A model generated the notes under the pieces. That model did no database searches. It was not told the DNA's origin and worked only from the letters and a program-made list of their open reading frames with translations. Of a DNA stretch of 7,865 bases, positions 7,105 to 7,865 are shown piece after piece (positions within the stretch are counted from its first letter, which is position 1; each line of letters opens with the position of its first letter). This DNA is from Rickettsiales bacterium (GTDB lineage Bacteria; Pseudomonadota; Alphaproteobacteria; Rickettsiales; 21-14-0-20-44-7): contig JALZVI010000191.1 in NCBI GenBank assembly GCA_023301015.1, forward strand, positions 1-7,865. Direction: 5' to 3'. The translations under genes and the position numbers were made by a program.

Positions 7105-7796
7105 TTCGTGTGACTTTTAAGGAGGCTCGCAACTTGAAAATCGAACTCGGTATCGATGTCCACCGAGCGCTCAGGAGGCATGACATACGCCAGAGTTTCG
7201 TCATTCGAAAATGCCTGACTCTCTCTGAGCAAATCGACGCGAATCAGATACATGGCCCCATTCACCACATAGGCGGGTGAGAGACCCTGCCGAGTCGCTG
7301 GAGCATCATTTCGGGCAATGAAGTCACGGAGTCGTCCGTGGTCATCGACGGTCTTAGTCCACATCGGGTGCGACTGCGCCTCCGAGACACCCATTACGGA
7401 ATCAGCATCATGTTTTAATGCCAGCTGGTATGCCGAATCGATATCAGCCGCCGTGCGTAGCGGGCTAGTGGGCTGAAGAAGCAAAAGCCAGTCAGGTTGG
7501 TAATCTTCATTCGCGGCTAACCAATCGAGAGCATGTAAAACTGGATCTAGTCCCGAAGCTGCATCAGTCGCTAATTCAGCAGGCCGGATGAATGGGCAAT
7601 GTGCCCCCGCCCCCTTCGCCACCCTTAAGATTTCGGAATCTTCTGATGAAACTACGATTTGAGAGATCGGAGAAGAAGCCCCCTTTGCGGCATCAACAGA
7701 CCACGCGAGAAGCGGCTTCCCGCAGAAATCCATGATATTTTTACCCGGTAGCCCCTTTGAACCTCCCCGCGCTGGTATGAGTGCTAAAATCGACAT
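7101..7796 (-). CDS. neuA: CMP-nonulosonate cytidylyltransferase (NeuA/LegF family)
   Basis: This 231-residue enzyme activates the nonulosonic acid with CTP to the CMP-sugar used by glycosyltransferases. IPARGGSKGLPGKN (7-20) is the nucleotide-binding signature, RPAELATD (71-78) and LLQPTSPLR (106-114) follow, and SVDIDTEFDF (211-220) provides the metal-binding aspartates. Length is that of the single-domain enzymes without an extra esterase or acetylase domain. The ATG at 7796 fits the family's N-terminus exactly. An AAGG lies directly against the ATG, too close to be a proper Shine-Dalgarno site, and the tail of another ORF ends 4 bases upstream, so reinitiation is likely. It is the first complete gene of the run. 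Specificity for legionaminic rather than N-acetylneuraminic or pseudaminic acid is inferred from the operon. Confidence 0.94.
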   Translation of the reverse strand: MSILALIPARGGSKGLPGKNIMDFCGKPLLAWSVDAAKGASSPISQIVVSSEDSEILRVAKGAGAHCPFIRPAELATDAASGLDPVLHALDWLAANEDYQPDWLLLLQPTSPLRTAADIDSAYQLALKHDADSVMGVSEAQSHPMWTKTVDDHGRLRDFIARNDAPATRQGLSPAYVVNGAMYLIRVDLLRESQAFSNDETLAYVMPPERSVDIDTEFDFQVASLLKSHTK

Positions 7797-7800
7797 CCTT

Positions 7801-7865
7801 CTAACTGAGTTCTTTCTCGGTAGAGTTCAATTTCCAAAACCAGATCACAAAACCCAATGCTAATA
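7801..7865 (-). CDS. C-terminal tail of an upstream gene, partial
   Basis: Read on the minus strand, the last 65 bases form an open frame that ends in TAG at 7803-7801, four bases before the CMP-sugar synthetase start. It encodes LALGFVIWFWKLNSTEKELS: a hydrophobic, aromatic stretch followed by a short polar tail. That is what the end of a membrane protein (for example a flippase or polymerase in a glycan locus) would look like. The stretch is too short to identify, and an open frame of 21 codons can occur by chance, so the call rests on the tight spacing, which matches the other junctions here. The gene continues beyond the right edge. Confidence 0.5.
   Translation of the reverse strand, partial: LALGFVIWFWKLNSTEKELS

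Noticed and set aside
7106..7130. GGAGG at 7121-7125 on the plus strand as a ribosome binding site
   Set aside because: It is on the strand opposite to all the genes and no plus-strand gene follows; on the coding strand it reads CCTCC.
1715..7796. Classical three-gene sialic acid (Neu5Ac) cluster
   Set aside because: neuA, neuB and neuC-like genes alone would fit, but the linked LegB-type dehydratase and PtmE-type nucleotidyltransferase are not needed for Neu5Ac and favour a 6-deoxy diamino nonulosonic acid.
1715..7796. Pseudaminic acid pathway
   Set aside because: Pseudaminic acid synthesis uses an inverting dehydratase (PseB) and a PseG hydrolase on UDP-sugars. The hydrolysing 2-epimerase and PtmE-like protein here fit the legionaminic route instead.

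Overview
The window is a tightly packed run of genes, all on the minus strand, so transcription goes from right to left. It looks like part of a bacterial cell-surface glycan locus. Six consecutive genes (about 7796 down to 1715) encode most of a nonulosonic (sialic-like) acid pathway: a CMP-sugar synthetase (NeuA/LegF type), a nonulosonate synthase (NeuB/LegI type), a hydrolysing sugar 2-epimerase (NeuC/LegG type), a GNAT/FemAB-like acyltransferase, a CBS-domain sugar nucleotidyltransferase (PtmE type) and an NAD-dependent sugar 4,6-dehydratase (LegB type). The last two point to the GDP-linked route to legionaminic acid or a close relative, rather than the three-enzyme route to N-acetylneuraminic acid.

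Downstream (left) are two putative accessory genes: a PAPS-dependent sulfotransferase-like protein (1703 to 633) and a polysaccharide-deacetylase-like protein (600 to 1). The latter stops at 199 residues, before the usual second metal-binding motif, and may be truncated. At the right edge, the last 65 bases read as the C-terminal tail of another minus-strand gene, hydrophobic and then polar, ending 4 bases before the CMP-sugar synthetase start.

The genes act as one unit. Three junctions are 4-base ATGA stop/start overlaps, one is an 11-base overlap, and the others are gaps of 4, 6, 11 and 32 bases. There is no room for an internal promoter or terminator, and none is visible. The operon promoter must lie beyond the right edge. 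The aminotransferase needed between the dehydratase and the acyltransferase (LegC) is not in the window and should be nearby if the pathway works. The sulfotransferase and deacetylase suggest further decoration of the glycan, but that is inference.

Organism: a bacterium of mid GC content. Most starts lack a clear Shine-Dalgarno sequence and some have A-rich leaders. This is compatible with phyla that use Shine-Dalgarno sites sparingly (for example Verrucomicrobia or Bacteroidetes relatives), but the window alone does not settle taxonomy. No RNA genes, insertion sequences, CRISPR arrays, attachment sites or origins were seen, and no gene-free stretch longer than 32 bases.
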